This document shows positions 41,189-49,659 of a stretch of 64,000 nt of DNA, piece by piece. The notes under the pieces were generated by a model. It was not told where the DNA came from and ran no database searches. It saw only the letters and a list, made by a program, of their open reading frames with translations. The stretch's first letter is position 1. Each line of letters begins with the position of its first letter. The position numbers and the translations under genes were made by a program. Source of the DNA: Pseudomonas asturiensis (lineage in GTDB: Bacteria > Pseudomonadota > Gammaproteobacteria > Pseudomonadales > Pseudomonadaceae); NCBI RefSeq assembly GCF_900143095.1, contig NZ_FRDA01000003.1, positions 1 through 64,000 on the forward strand. The letters are read 5' to 3'.

Positions 41189-41750
41189 TCAGTTCTTGAA
41201 CCCGTAGCGTTCGGATATCGGTGTGTCGACCCAGTGGTCCGGCCCGGTGACCTGTACAGACCCTGTGATCGTTGCCTGATGCCCTGAATTGAAGACGGTG
41301 GACTGATCATCTTTTTTATTTGAAAGCGTGATGACAGTCGGTTGGCCTCGCAGGATCGGGGGCAGAACCGATGAGCTGGGCGTTATGGTTGCCGTCAGTA
41401 CTGCCCATGGTGAGTATCACGAACGGACAAGAGGCATCGTTGATAGCGGGCAGTTCAAGTGTAATCTCGCTGCTTAGATCGATAGCCTTGCTTTGCCCTT
41501 ATCTGTGTTCAGGGTTATTGCATTGCGCACGAAGGGCGTGGGGAGGGTAGTCTGGATGGTGTATTCATGTTCGACTCCTGCGCAGCAGTAAGGCCGTTGG
41601 TAGCAGTGAAGTGCGACCGGCACGAATACAACGTTAACGACACACACGTTTAACCGCTACTGACAGAAATAACAGTGGCCATAAGGTCTTCTGAAAAAAG
41701 GCCAGTGTCCCACGTGGCCTTCACCGGTAAGGTATGTTCGGTAAATTCAA
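41189..41750 (-). pseudogene. Decayed gene fragment next to the PLC-like gene
   Basis: No long reading frame exists, but protein-like stretches join up across frames on the minus strand: FEFTEHTLPVKATWDTGLFS (near 41740-41690), VEHEYTIQTTLPTPFVRN (near 41575-41525), SSEITLELPAINDASCPFVI (near 41470-41415) and TVITLSNKKDDQSTVFNSGH (near 41335-41280), ending VDTPISERYGFKN before a TGA at 41189. At least three shifts or stops break it. The style suggests a beta-rich carbohydrate or adhesin-like protein; the family is not recognised. Confidence 0.7.
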
Positions 41751-41762
41751 AAAGAGGCGGGT

Positions 41763-43130
41763 TCAGTTTAATCCCAACAGGCGCCACTTTTGACTCCTGA
41801 ACACGAAGGAGATGACATCGTTCGTCTTCAGGGTGATGGAGGTGGCCGGGTTGTCCGAGCCTGTAAGCATTAGTTCAGTTGAGTAAACGGCGGTGCTCTT
41901 TATTTGTAGGGGGGTGTTCTCGGGGGCGCTGTCCGGTAACAGCAGCTTTCTTGTCCAATGCCCATTCCACAGCCGTACAATGAGGTAACGCCCTACATAG
42001 TTGATCTGGTACTCCTCAGATTGGGGCACGTCCACTGTGCCGCCCCATATCATGGACGCTCCTCTGATTCGGTTGGCATGAATACAGTTATCAATGAGCC
42101 GTTGTCTCAACGACCAGTCGGTATTGATAATGTAAAACTGTTGAATGTAAGACGCTTGGTCCTCCGAATAGAACCACTCTCGAATCTTGTCGGAGAAGTC
42201 ATCGGGTGTGCCCAGGGGGGGCAAGTTGTATTTGGCGCACTGGATGGACCACAGTTCGTCGTAAGGCTTGGGCAGGCGTGCGATGCTGTCCATGAAACGC
42301 TTCAAAACATCGGTGGAGGGAAACTCAGTGCCTATCCATTTTTGCTTGACGCCGTCCCAGAACAGAGGGTCTCGGCGACTGTCTTGGTAGGCAATGACGA
42401 CGCCATAGTCACCGTGGTTCCAGATTTGCTCAATCGTGAGTGCGCTCATCCATCGGGGGATGATAAAGCTACCCAGGCGCACCTTGATCAGCTGTGCAAG
42501 CTCTTGATGTGCGGCGTCGGTGAAGTTTTTGAATTCGTGAAAATCAAGAATGATGATTTCCCTGCGGGGGTTCCCTGCGGTGGATGGCTCATTGCGGAAG
42601 TTGATGACGGCTTGAATGATGTCGCCGTCAACGGTACGACCTGAGTTCAACCTATGAAAAATGCTGAAGCGTTGGGCACCGCTTGCGTTCGCTTTAAACT
42701 CCACTCTTAGATCAAGGACCCGTATGCCCGTCATCAGTTGTCGCCAAGGCGATACATCCTGACAGGTTTCCCAACTATTTTGATAAGAGGCCTCTTTGTC
42801 AAAACCGGAATTGTGAGTCCCTGGTAAAATACAATCCATTATGCGCAGTGTTCGGCCCCCGTCATACGTGGTCTGCCAGGTACTCCGATCCTCATTATTG
42901 AAGGGCCTGCAAATACCTCCGGAAACGCCACCGCCACCTGGGCAGCCGCTCAAGGTAGATCCGTCTGACCGTGAGTGCTCATCAAGTACCTGTTCCAGTA
43001 AGCGTAACTCGCTGTTTATTTTTGTTCTCAATACGCTCAAATACTCCTTTAGCCATAGCGATAAACGTGTGCGCCCGGCCTGCTGGTGTGGCTGATCAAT
43101 GCCGGATTTCTTGTCGTCTTCGCTGTTCAT
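41763..43130 (-). CDS. PI-PLC X-domain-like phosphodiesterase
   Basis: About 455 residues. A central domain resembles the PI-PLC X barrel: catalytic His106 (LPGTHNSGF), Arg in VLDLRVEF (around 139-143), and His159 (SIFHRLNSG). Later IIILDFHEFKN and YYIINTDWSLR-like segments fit the barrel. A C-terminal beta-rich part (about 380-455) may bind ligand. The start at 43130 has a GGGAG site; the frame extends to 43298 and would add a hydrophobic segment, so export via a longer N terminus is possible. It likely cleaves a phosphodiester in lipids. It looks imported: no core-genome neighbour relation is apparent. Confidence 0.75.
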   Translation of the reverse strand: MNSEDDKKSGIDQPHQQAGRTRLSLWLKEYLSVLRTKINSELRLLEQVLDEHSRSDGSTLSGCPGGGGVSGGICRPFNNEDRSTWQTTYDGGRTLRIMDCILPGTHNSGFDKEASYQNSWETCQDVSPWRQLMTGIRVLDLRVEFKANASGAQRFSIFHRLNSGRTVDGDIIQAVINFRNEPSTAGNPRREIIILDFHEFKNFTDAAHQELAQLIKVRLGSFIIPRWMSALTIEQIWNHGDYGVVIAYQDSRRDPLFWDGVKQKWIGTEFPSTDVLKRFMDSIARLPKPYDELWSIQCAKYNLPPLGTPDDFSDKIREWFYSEDQASYIQQFYIINTDWSLRQRLIDNCIHANRIRGASMIWGGTVDVPQSEEYQINYVGRYLIVRLWNGHWTRKLLLPDSAPENTPLQIKSTAVYSTELMLTGSDNPATSITLKTNDVISFVFRSQKWRLLGLN

Positions 43131-43302
43131 GGCCTGCTCCCGATGAGTGACGAACCCTTGACTCAAGAAAAGCAAAACCAGTGCTGTCAGACCACTGGCA
43201 TAACTGATAGGTATGTTTCGGCAGGGAAGGGGAGAGCGATCAGCGGCATCAGCGATGCCTGAGGACGCCGATAGCGATCTGTCAAAACGTGCAACCACGC
43301 TA

Positions 43303-43355
43303 CAAAAAAGCCCCCAACAACGTTCTGCGGATGGGGATACGCAGAACGTTGTTGG
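43303..43355 (-). terminator. Terminator of the alginate operon
   Basis: CCAACAACGTTCTGCG (43314-43329) and CGCAGAACGTTGTTGG (43340-43355) form a perfect 16-bp stem with a 10-nt loop. On the minus strand, G/C bases and then a T-run (complement of the A-run at 43303-43308) follow. It stands 37 bp past the algA stop. Confidence 0.9.
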
Positions 43356-43391
43356 AGGCCGGTGTACTACCGCTTGTTGGCTAGCCGTTGA

Positions 43392-44843
43392 TCAACGCGC
43401 AATGGTCTGCGTTTTGACACCGGCTTCCAGCGCACCCGAGCGGCCGTAGATATCTTCGAAACGCTCGATATCGTCTTCGCCCAGGTAGCTGCCCGATTGC
43501 ACTTCGATGATTTCCAACGGGATCTTGCCCGGGTTTTTCAGGCGATGGACCGAGGCGATCGGGATGTAGGTGGACTGGTTTTCAGTGAGCAGGAACACGT
43601 TCTCGTCACAGGTCACCTGCGCGGTACCGGATACCACGATCCAGTGTTCGGCACGGTGGTGGTGCATCTGCAACGACAGGCACGCGCCCGGCTTGACCGA
43701 GATGCGCTTGACCTGGAAGCGGCCGCCCATGTCCACGGAATCGTAAGAGCCCCACGGGCGATAGACTTCGAGGTGGTTCTGGGTTTCGGTGCGACCCTGT
43801 TCGTTCAGCGTGGCAACCATCTGCTTGACGCCCTGAACCTTGTCTTTGTGGGCAATCATCATGGCGTCCTTGGTTTCGACCACCACGATGTTGTCCAGAC
43901 CGATCACCGATACCAGTTTGCCGTTGCCATGGATCATGCAGTTGCGGCTGTCCTGGATGACGACGTCGCCCTTGGTGACGTTGCCGTTGGCATCCTTGGC
44001 GTTGACTTCCCACAACGACGACCAGCAGCCGACATCGCTCCAGCCAGCCGACAGCGGCACGACGCAGGCGCGCTGGGTTTTTTCCATGACGGCATAGTCA
44101 ATGGAATTGTCCGGGCAGCAGGCGAACGTGGAGGCGTCGATTTCAACCGCATCGCCGTCCTGAACGCTGCGCTCCAGGGTCAGCAGGCAGGTGTCATAGA
44201 TGTCCGGGTCGTGCTTTTTCAGCTCTTCCAGGAAGCGGCTGGCGCGGAACAGGAACATGCCGCTGTTCCAGTAGTAGCCGCCAGCTTCGACGAACTCCCT
44301 GGCGCGTTTCTCGTCAGGCTTTTCGACGAACTGCGACACGCGGCTCACGCCTTCCGGCAGCAGCGCATCGGCCGTGGATTTGATGTAGCCGTAGCCGGTT
44401 TCCGGCTTGTTGGCCGGTACGCCGAACAGCACCATTTCGCCACGCTCGGCGGCCACAGTGGCCAGCGCCAGCGCGCGTTGCAGGGCTTTCTGGTCTTCGA
44501 TCACGTGGTCGGCCGGCAGCACCAGCATCAGACCATCGTTACCCTCGTTGACCAGTTTCATGGCGGTCAGGGCCACGGCCGGTGCAGTGTTGCGACCGAA
44601 CGGTTCCATGAGAATCGCCTGGGTTTCCAGTTTCAGCGCGGCGAGTTGCTCGTTGACGATGAAGCGGTGTTCTTTGTTGCAGACCACAATCGGGTCCTGC
44701 ATGCCGTCGAACACCAGACGCTCCAGGGTTTGCTGGAACAGGGTGTGCTCGCCGGTCAGTGCCAGGAACTGTTTAGGGAACTGTTTGCGCGAAAGCGGCC
44801 AGAGTCGTGAACCGCTACCGCCTGACAAGATCACTGGAATCAT
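43392..44843 (-). CDS. algA: Mannose-6-phosphate isomerase / GDP-mannose pyrophosphorylase AlgA
   Basis: A 483-residue bifunctional enzyme. The N-terminal nucleotidyltransferase has GGSGSRLWPLSRKQFPKQFL and FVEKPDEKRA; the C-terminal cupin carries the isomerase/metal part LQMHHHRAEHWIVVSGTA. It makes mannose-6-phosphate and then GDP-mannose, the substrate of AlgD. It is the last gene of the alginate operon, 114 bp after algF, and is followed by a strong terminator. Length is normal. Confidence 0.97.
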   Translation of the reverse strand: MIPVILSGGSGSRLWPLSRKQFPKQFLALTGEHTLFQQTLERLVFDGMQDPIVVCNKEHRFIVNEQLAALKLETQAILMEPFGRNTAPAVALTAMKLVNEGNDGLMLVLPADHVIEDQKALQRALALATVAAERGEMVLFGVPANKPETGYGYIKSTADALLPEGVSRVSQFVEKPDEKRAREFVEAGGYYWNSGMFLFRASRFLEELKKHDPDIYDTCLLTLERSVQDGDAVEIDASTFACCPDNSIDYAVMEKTQRACVVPLSAGWSDVGCWSSLWEVNAKDANGNVTKGDVVIQDSRNCMIHGNGKLVSVIGLDNIVVVETKDAMMIAHKDKVQGVKQMVATLNEQGRTETQNHLEVYRPWGSYDSVDMGGRFQVKRISVKPGACLSLQMHHHRAEHWIVVSGTAQVTCDENVFLLTENQSTYIPIASVHRLKNPGKIPLEIIEVQSGSYLGEDDIERFEDIYGRSGALEAGVKTQTIAR

Positions 44844-44914
44844 TTTACTTCTCCAATAGCATTCAATATGGGCTGTACGTGCTGTCTGTCGTTTCTGTCT
44901 TTTTCTTGTTCCGC

Positions 44915-44949
44915 GCCTGCCGGTCAGGACTCGCCATGAGCCGGCAGGC
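44915..44949 (-). other. Hairpin in the algF-algA gap
   Basis: GCCTGCCGG (44915-44923) and CCGGCAGGC (44941-44949) are perfect inverted 9-bp copies around a 17-nt loop, right after the algF stop. On the minus strand an A-rich stretch follows, not T, so it is not a classical terminator. It may stabilise upstream mRNA or reduce read-through into algA. Confidence 0.5.
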
Positions 44950-44957
44950 CAAATCCT

Positions 44958-45623
44958 TTAGCGGGTTGCAACCGGTGGCTTGACCCACACTGGCGAGAGG
45001 CTGCTGCCACTGCCGGTGATGTAGAGAACAGCGGCTTCGCCACGCTCCAGGGCCACAGGTTTCACATCGGTGACTTTCTTGTCGCCGTCGTACAGCGCCA
45101 GACTGACTTTGACCGGGTTGATTTCACGCTCGCCGGTGCCCTTGGCAGCCACGGCTTTGACCACATCGGTCTTGCCGTCGGCCGTTTTCAGGGTCAGTGC
45201 CTTGTCGCTGAGGTTCTGCACGCGAACCAGGGATTTCTGCTTGTTCTTGAACGGAGGTTCCTCGATCAGCTGTGGTTTGCCGCTGGCGTTATTGACCAGG
45301 GTGTAATAGTGATCGCCTGCCAGTTTCACCGGCACGCTCTGGCTGCCCAGTTTGGCGGTGTAGTCGCCCTGTGGCATGAAGCTGAACGCGGTGCTGCCCA
45401 GTGGCGCGACTTCGTTCATGTTGGTGTTGCCGACGCTGGCGCTGATTTCAGCGCTGCTGGCGTTGTAGACACGTACAAAGGTCGAACCTTTCGGTGCGGT
45501 CGGGCCGTACAGGGCCGAGTCACCTGCAAAGGCTTGCAGGGACATCAGGCCCAGGCCAGCAGCCAGTGCGCAGGTTTTGAACAGGCGGTTCTTCGAACGG
45601 TTTGCAGTGGTGTGTTGGGTCAT
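44958..45623 (-). CDS. algF: Alginate O-acetylation protein AlgF
   Basis: A 221-residue periplasmic protein with a signal peptide (CALAAGLGLMSLQAFAG) and two beta domains (GSTFVRVYNASSAEISASVGN, SLVRVQNLSDKALTLKTADGK). It works with AlgI, AlgJ and AlgX to O-acetylate mannuronate. It follows algJ by 12 bp on the minus strand. Confidence 0.95.
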   Translation of the reverse strand: MTQHTTANRSKNRLFKTCALAAGLGLMSLQAFAGDSALYGPTAPKGSTFVRVYNASSAEISASVGNTNMNEVAPLGSTAFSFMPQGDYTAKLGSQSVPVKLAGDHYYTLVNNASGKPQLIEEPPFKNKQKSLVRVQNLSDKALTLKTADGKTDVVKAVAAKGTGEREINPVKVSLALYDGDKKVTDVKPVALERGEAAVLYITGSGSSLSPVWVKPPVATR

Positions 45624-45635
45624 GAGTCAGTCCTC

Positions 45636-46811
45636 TCAGTTTTGCGCCCGGTTGGGCGACTCGGATGGATTGGCGTTCAACGCCACGTTGTCCTGGGTGT
45701 TGCGCGATTTTTTCAGCTCGGCGATCCACTTCTGATCGAACTCGCCAAGGTCGTTGTGCGCCGGCAGGTAGCGTTCCGGGAATTCCCAGATGACCACTTG
45801 CGGCGGGGTGTTCTTGAAGGCGTCGGTCTGCAGGTACTTGAGCATCGGCAGAATCGGGCCATGGCCGTCTTCGGCGTAGTTGACGACGTCGCTGCGCAGG
45901 GCTTCTTTCAAAGCGCCGACGAAGTTCCAGTTCGGGTTGGCGCTGTAGCTGGTGCCCACCAGACCGACCGGAATGTCACTGTCCGCGAACAGCGCATCAT
46001 CGCCAGCCGCTGTGCCTTGGACCGGATCGGTACTGCGTTGTTGCAGCTCGTCAGGTTTGGGCAGCATGTTGCTGAACAGCGGGTCCAGTGGCAGGAACGT
46101 GGTCAGGTCGCCTTTGTACGGCTCGCTGCCCTTGGCCTGGGTGACGAACTGTTCAGGCTCGCCTTCCAGCGGCGTCTTCTGGGCAATGGCTACGCCCAGT
46201 TGCTGCGCAGCGACTTCGGCACCCATTGGCGTCCAGTGCGTGTCGGTACGCAGGAAGACCTGGCCTTTCTGCTTGGCAGCCTGCAGCGGTGCGAGCAGGT
46301 CCGGCGCGAAGATCCCGGCACTGGCGACCTGCGCGTGAAACTGCTGGTACAGGTCGGCGTGCAGGCTGGCCGGCTTGTTGTCACCGATGTGCTCCGGGTA
46401 CAGACGGGTCTTGGCCGGAACGATGGCCAGGACCAGCCTGGTGCCCTGTTTTTCCAGTGCGTCACGCACGCCCTGGATCAGCGCCAGGTTGTCCGCTTCG
46501 TTCTGCTCGCCATTGGCAACGGCGTCGAACTCTTCATCGGTATACAGCCACTGGTCCTTGCCGAGCACGACGCCGGGACGGCCTTCGTTGAACAGCTTGT
46601 AATCCAGGGCCGCCCAGAGGTTGGTGCCCAGGCGCTTGATCGGGAACTCATCGTCGTAATGAGTTTCCGCCGCCTTGGTCCACTTGCCGTTGAGCACGGT
46701 GGTCTCGGCCGAGGTCGAGAACGTGCTGAAACTGCGCAGCGACCAGACGCCCAGGATCAACAGCAGACCCAGGAAGATGGCGATATAGAGGATTCGTAAT
46801 GAACGGGTCAT
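45636..46811 (-). CDS. algJ: Alginate O-acetylesterase/transferase AlgJ
   Basis: A 391-residue protein with an N-terminal membrane anchor (IAIFLGLLLILGVWS) and an SGNH-like domain. The catalytic triad is visible as Asp190 and His192 (RTDTHWTPMG) and Ser288 (GTSYS), numbering identical to P. aeruginosa AlgJ. It handles acetyl groups in the periplasm. The ATG at 46811 was chosen over an upstream in-frame start. It follows algI by 10 bp. Confidence 0.95.
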   Translation of the reverse strand: MTRSLRILYIAIFLGLLLILGVWSLRSFSTFSTSAETTVLNGKWTKAAETHYDDEFPIKRLGTNLWAALDYKLFNEGRPGVVLGKDQWLYTDEEFDAVANGEQNEADNLALIQGVRDALEKQGTRLVLAIVPAKTRLYPEHIGDNKPASLHADLYQQFHAQVASAGIFAPDLLAPLQAAKQKGQVFLRTDTHWTPMGAEVAAQQLGVAIAQKTPLEGEPEQFVTQAKGSEPYKGDLTTFLPLDPLFSNMLPKPDELQQRSTDPVQGTAAGDDALFADSDIPVGLVGTSYSANPNWNFVGALKEALRSDVVNYAEDGHGPILPMLKYLQTDAFKNTPPQVVIWEFPERYLPAHNDLGEFDQKWIAELKKSRNTQDNVALNANPSESPNRAQN

Positions 46812-46821
46812 GTCAGGCTCC

Positions 46822-48378
46822 TCAGAACTGGAAGTAAAGGAACGGCGAGAAGCTCTGCGCCGAAAGTTTGAGAATCGAAGCAACGAACAGCAGCAGAATC
46901 AGTGCGCGCATGGCGTAGCGGGGCCAGTCGGCAACCCAGTAGGCCGGTTGCACCTGTGCTTCGCTGCCCACGGTGTAGCCGGGCAGGTGCAGGCTGCCGG
47001 GCGCATCACCAGGAACGGCTTTGATGGTGCCCGGTTGCGCAGTGGCAGGGCCGTCGGCCTTGGTGCTTTTGCCGTCGTCGGCCTGACGGTTCTGGTAGAA
47101 GTCACGCAGACCGAAGAACGCCAGGGTTGCGTAAGCCAGCACCAGTGTCGCCACTTGCAGGCCGGTGAGGCTTGCGCGGTTGAGCTCGGACAGCTGCCAC
47201 TCGCCGAAGCTGAACATGGCACCGTACATGCGCGCTGCCACGTGCAGGTTCTCTGCACGGAAGATCACCCAGCCCACCACGACCAGCAGGAAGGTCAGTG
47301 CCCAGCGGATCACGTTGAAGTTGTACGGCTTGGTGTTGATGCCCAGCGCTTTCTCGATCGCCAGCCACATGCCGTGCCACGCACCCCAGATGATGTAGGT
47401 GACGTTGGCGCCGTGCCACAGGCCGCCCAGCAGCATGGTCAGGAACAGGTTGCGGTAGGTCGCAAACTTGCCGCCACGGTTGCCGCCCAGGGTGATGTAC
47501 AGGTAATCGCGCAGCCAGGTAGACAGGCTGATGTGCCAACGACGCCAGAACTCGGTGATCGACTGGCTGATGTAGGGCTGTTTGAAGTTTTCCATGAAGC
47601 GGAAACCCATCATCAGACCCAGACCGATGGCCATGTCGCTGTAACCGGAGAAGTCGAAATACAGTTGCGCGGTGTACGCCAGAGCGCCCAGCCAGGCATC
47701 GCCCGTGGTCGGGTTCTGCAGGGCGAAGCAGTGGTCTGCCACGACCGCCAGGGTGTCGGCAATGAACACTTTCTTGATGAAGCCCTGCATGAAGCGCGTG
47801 GCACCTTCAGAGAACTTGTCCAGCGTGTGTGTGCGGTTGTTGAACTGGTCGGCCAGGTCACGGAAGCGCAGCACGGGCCCTGCAATCAGATGCGGGAAGA
47901 TCGCCACGAACGCTGCAAAGTCGATCAGGTTGCGCGTGGCCGGTGTATCGCCGCGGTACACGTCGATGATGTAGCTGATGGACTCGAACACATAGAACGA
48001 GATGCCGATCGGCAACAACACGTGCGTCAGGATGAACGGTTCCAGACCCATGGAGGTCATGGCCGCGTTGATGCTGTCCACGCCGAAGTTCGCGTACTTG
48101 AAGTAGCCCAGGATACCCAGGTCCACCACCACGCCGAGCAGCAGCCAGCGCTGTGCCGGTTTGGTTCGCACGCCCGCTGCGCCCACCTTGAGACCGATCC
48201 AGTAGTTCCAGACCGTTACGCCGATGAACAGGGCCAGGAAATCCACACGCCACCAGGCGTAGAAGATGTAGCTGGCAACCAGCAACAGCAGATTGCGATA
48301 GCGTTGCCCGCTCAGGTAGTACAAGCCGAGAAAGATCGGCAAGAACAGGAACAGGAACACGTTGGATGAGAAAACCAT
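46822..48378 (-). CDS. algI: MBOAT acyltransferase AlgI
   Basis: A 518-residue polytopic membrane protein of the MBOAT family. The catalytic His322 lies in LLGGLWHGANVTY. The pattern FFLPIGISFYVFESISYIIDVY-like (LLPIGISFYVFES) and SITEFWRRWHISLSTW is typical of AlgI. It passes acetyl groups across the inner membrane to AlgJ/AlgX. The start at 48378 was chosen at MVFSSNVFLFLFLP. The gap to algL (133 bp) is the largest within the upstream part of the operon and contains a REP-like hairpin. Confidence 0.95.
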   Translation of the reverse strand: MVFSSNVFLFLFLPIFLGLYYLSGQRYRNLLLLVASYIFYAWWRVDFLALFIGVTVWNYWIGLKVGAAGVRTKPAQRWLLLGVVVDLGILGYFKYANFGVDSINAAMTSMGLEPFILTHVLLPIGISFYVFESISYIIDVYRGDTPATRNLIDFAAFVAIFPHLIAGPVLRFRDLADQFNNRTHTLDKFSEGATRFMQGFIKKVFIADTLAVVADHCFALQNPTTGDAWLGALAYTAQLYFDFSGYSDMAIGLGLMMGFRFMENFKQPYISQSITEFWRRWHISLSTWLRDYLYITLGGNRGGKFATYRNLFLTMLLGGLWHGANVTYIIWGAWHGMWLAIEKALGINTKPYNFNVIRWALTFLLVVVGWVIFRAENLHVAARMYGAMFSFGEWQLSELNRASLTGLQVATLVLAYATLAFFGLRDFYQNRQADDGKSTKADGPATAQPGTIKAVPGDAPGSLHLPGYTVGSEAQVQPAYWVADWPRYAMRALILLLFVASILKLSAQSFSPFLYFQF

Positions 48379-48470
48379 CCTTATCTCTCCGTTTGTCCAA
48401 CATTCAAGGGCCCAAAGCCCCCCCAAACCCCCCCTACGAATAAAGAGGTTGTCGCGTCGTTGCAGCTTCA

Positions 48471-48499
48471 CCTGTGGGAGCTGACTCGCGCCCACAAGG
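48471..48499. repeat. REP-like hairpin between algL and algI
   Basis: TGTGGG (48473-48478) and CCCACA (48491-48496) bracket a GAGCTGACTCGCG core resembling half a REP. It sits in the 133-bp algL-algI gap, beside a run of C residues at 48418-48434. Confidence 0.5.
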
Positions 48500-48511
48500 T
48501 CAACTTTTTAC

Positions 48512-49651
48512 CTAGGAACCCTTGTCACTTTTGTCGCCCTTCTCATGCTCGGGGTCGTAGACCTTGGTCAGGTCACCGCCCAGACGGAAGGTCTTGAAGG
48601 GCTGCTTTTCGTGTTTCTCTTCAAGTGTTTCGGCGTTGCAGGTGTAGAGCGCGCAGAACGGCTCCAGCCAGGCGAATTTCGGGTCTTTCTTCAGGTCCGT
48701 CATGTCCTGCTTTTCGCCGTTGTGCTCAGCGAACATGGAAGGATCTTTAACGCCGGCCAGGACGCGGTCAGCCAGTCGCTTCAATGCACCGTTGTTTTCC
48801 GGACGCAGGTCCACGCCATTGGCCTGAGCGAAACTGGCGATCATGGCCAGTGGCGGCAAGGCATAGTTGTGGTACGACAGAGCGCGTTGACGACGCTTCA
48901 TTTCGTTCGGCAGGAAACCGTCCTTGTCCACCTGATTGGCGGCGACCTTGAATTCCTTCACCGCCCAGTCGAACAGGTCCTGACGATTGGTCGCGACAGC
49001 CGTTGCCATCACCGACCAGGCCGCCCAGTACGAGTGGTTGTTGATTTTTTCCAGCGGCAGGTTGCTCCAGTCGCTGACCACCTGATCGGCCAGTTTACTG
49101 AACCAGGCTTCGATGATCTGCGCGTCCTGCTGGCGGTTGGCCAGAGGCTTGGACTCGGAGAACTTCAGTCGCAGGTACGCCGATGACATGCTGCCCAGTG
49201 CCCATTTGCGCATGGACTTGCCGGTATGGTTGAACTCGCGAGATTCCAGCGCGTCGGCTTTGGCCCACGTGGTCATCATGTTCAAGGCGCAGTCGAGTTG
49301 CTCGGGACGACCGTCGCGCATGTACTGCATCACGACTTTGCTGACGCCACGCTCAAGGGTGGTGATGTCCTTGGTTGCATCCCGAAAGGCCTCTTCGGAC
49401 TTCAGATTCAGAGTGGCGCGTGCCTTGTCCGAACCTTCGTATTTGCTGCGAAACACCAGTTTGTCGGTGTAAGGCGTCGGAATCGCATCACAGGTAAAGT
49501 TGTGATCACCGGTTTTCATCTTTTCGATCGGTGCGTCATAACCCTTGGGTGGAACCAGCGTCGCGGCTGCGGACGCACCCATGGCCCAGGCCATCGATGA
49601 CAGGATTGCCATCGACAGCAGGGTAGGGCGTATCAGTTTCGGAGTCTGCAT
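48512..49651 (-). CDS. algL: Alginate lyase AlgL
   Basis: A 379-residue periplasmic polysaccharide lyase of family 5. The signal peptide ends at MGASAAATL. The [13 protein letters not shown] segment and NNHSYW (residues 204-209, His206) are the catalytic landmarks. It degrades polymannuronate stranded in the periplasm. It follows algX by 8 bp. Confidence 0.95.
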   Translation of the reverse strand: MQTPKLIRPTLLSMAILSSMAWAMGASAAATLVPPKGYDAPIEKMKTGDHNFTCDAIPTPYTDKLVFRSKYEGSDKARATLNLKSEEAFRDATKDITTLERGVSKVVMQYMRDGRPEQLDCALNMMTTWAKADALESREFNHTGKSMRKWALGSMSSAYLRLKFSESKPLANRQQDAQIIEAWFSKLADQVVSDWSNLPLEKINNHSYWAAWSVMATAVATNRQDLFDWAVKEFKVAANQVDKDGFLPNEMKRRQRALSYHNYALPPLAMIASFAQANGVDLRPENNGALKRLADRVLAGVKDPSMFAEHNGEKQDMTDLKKDPKFAWLEPFCALYTCNAETLEEKHEKQPFKTFRLGGDLTKVYDPEHEKGDKSDKGS

Positions 49652-49659
49652 AAGTCACC

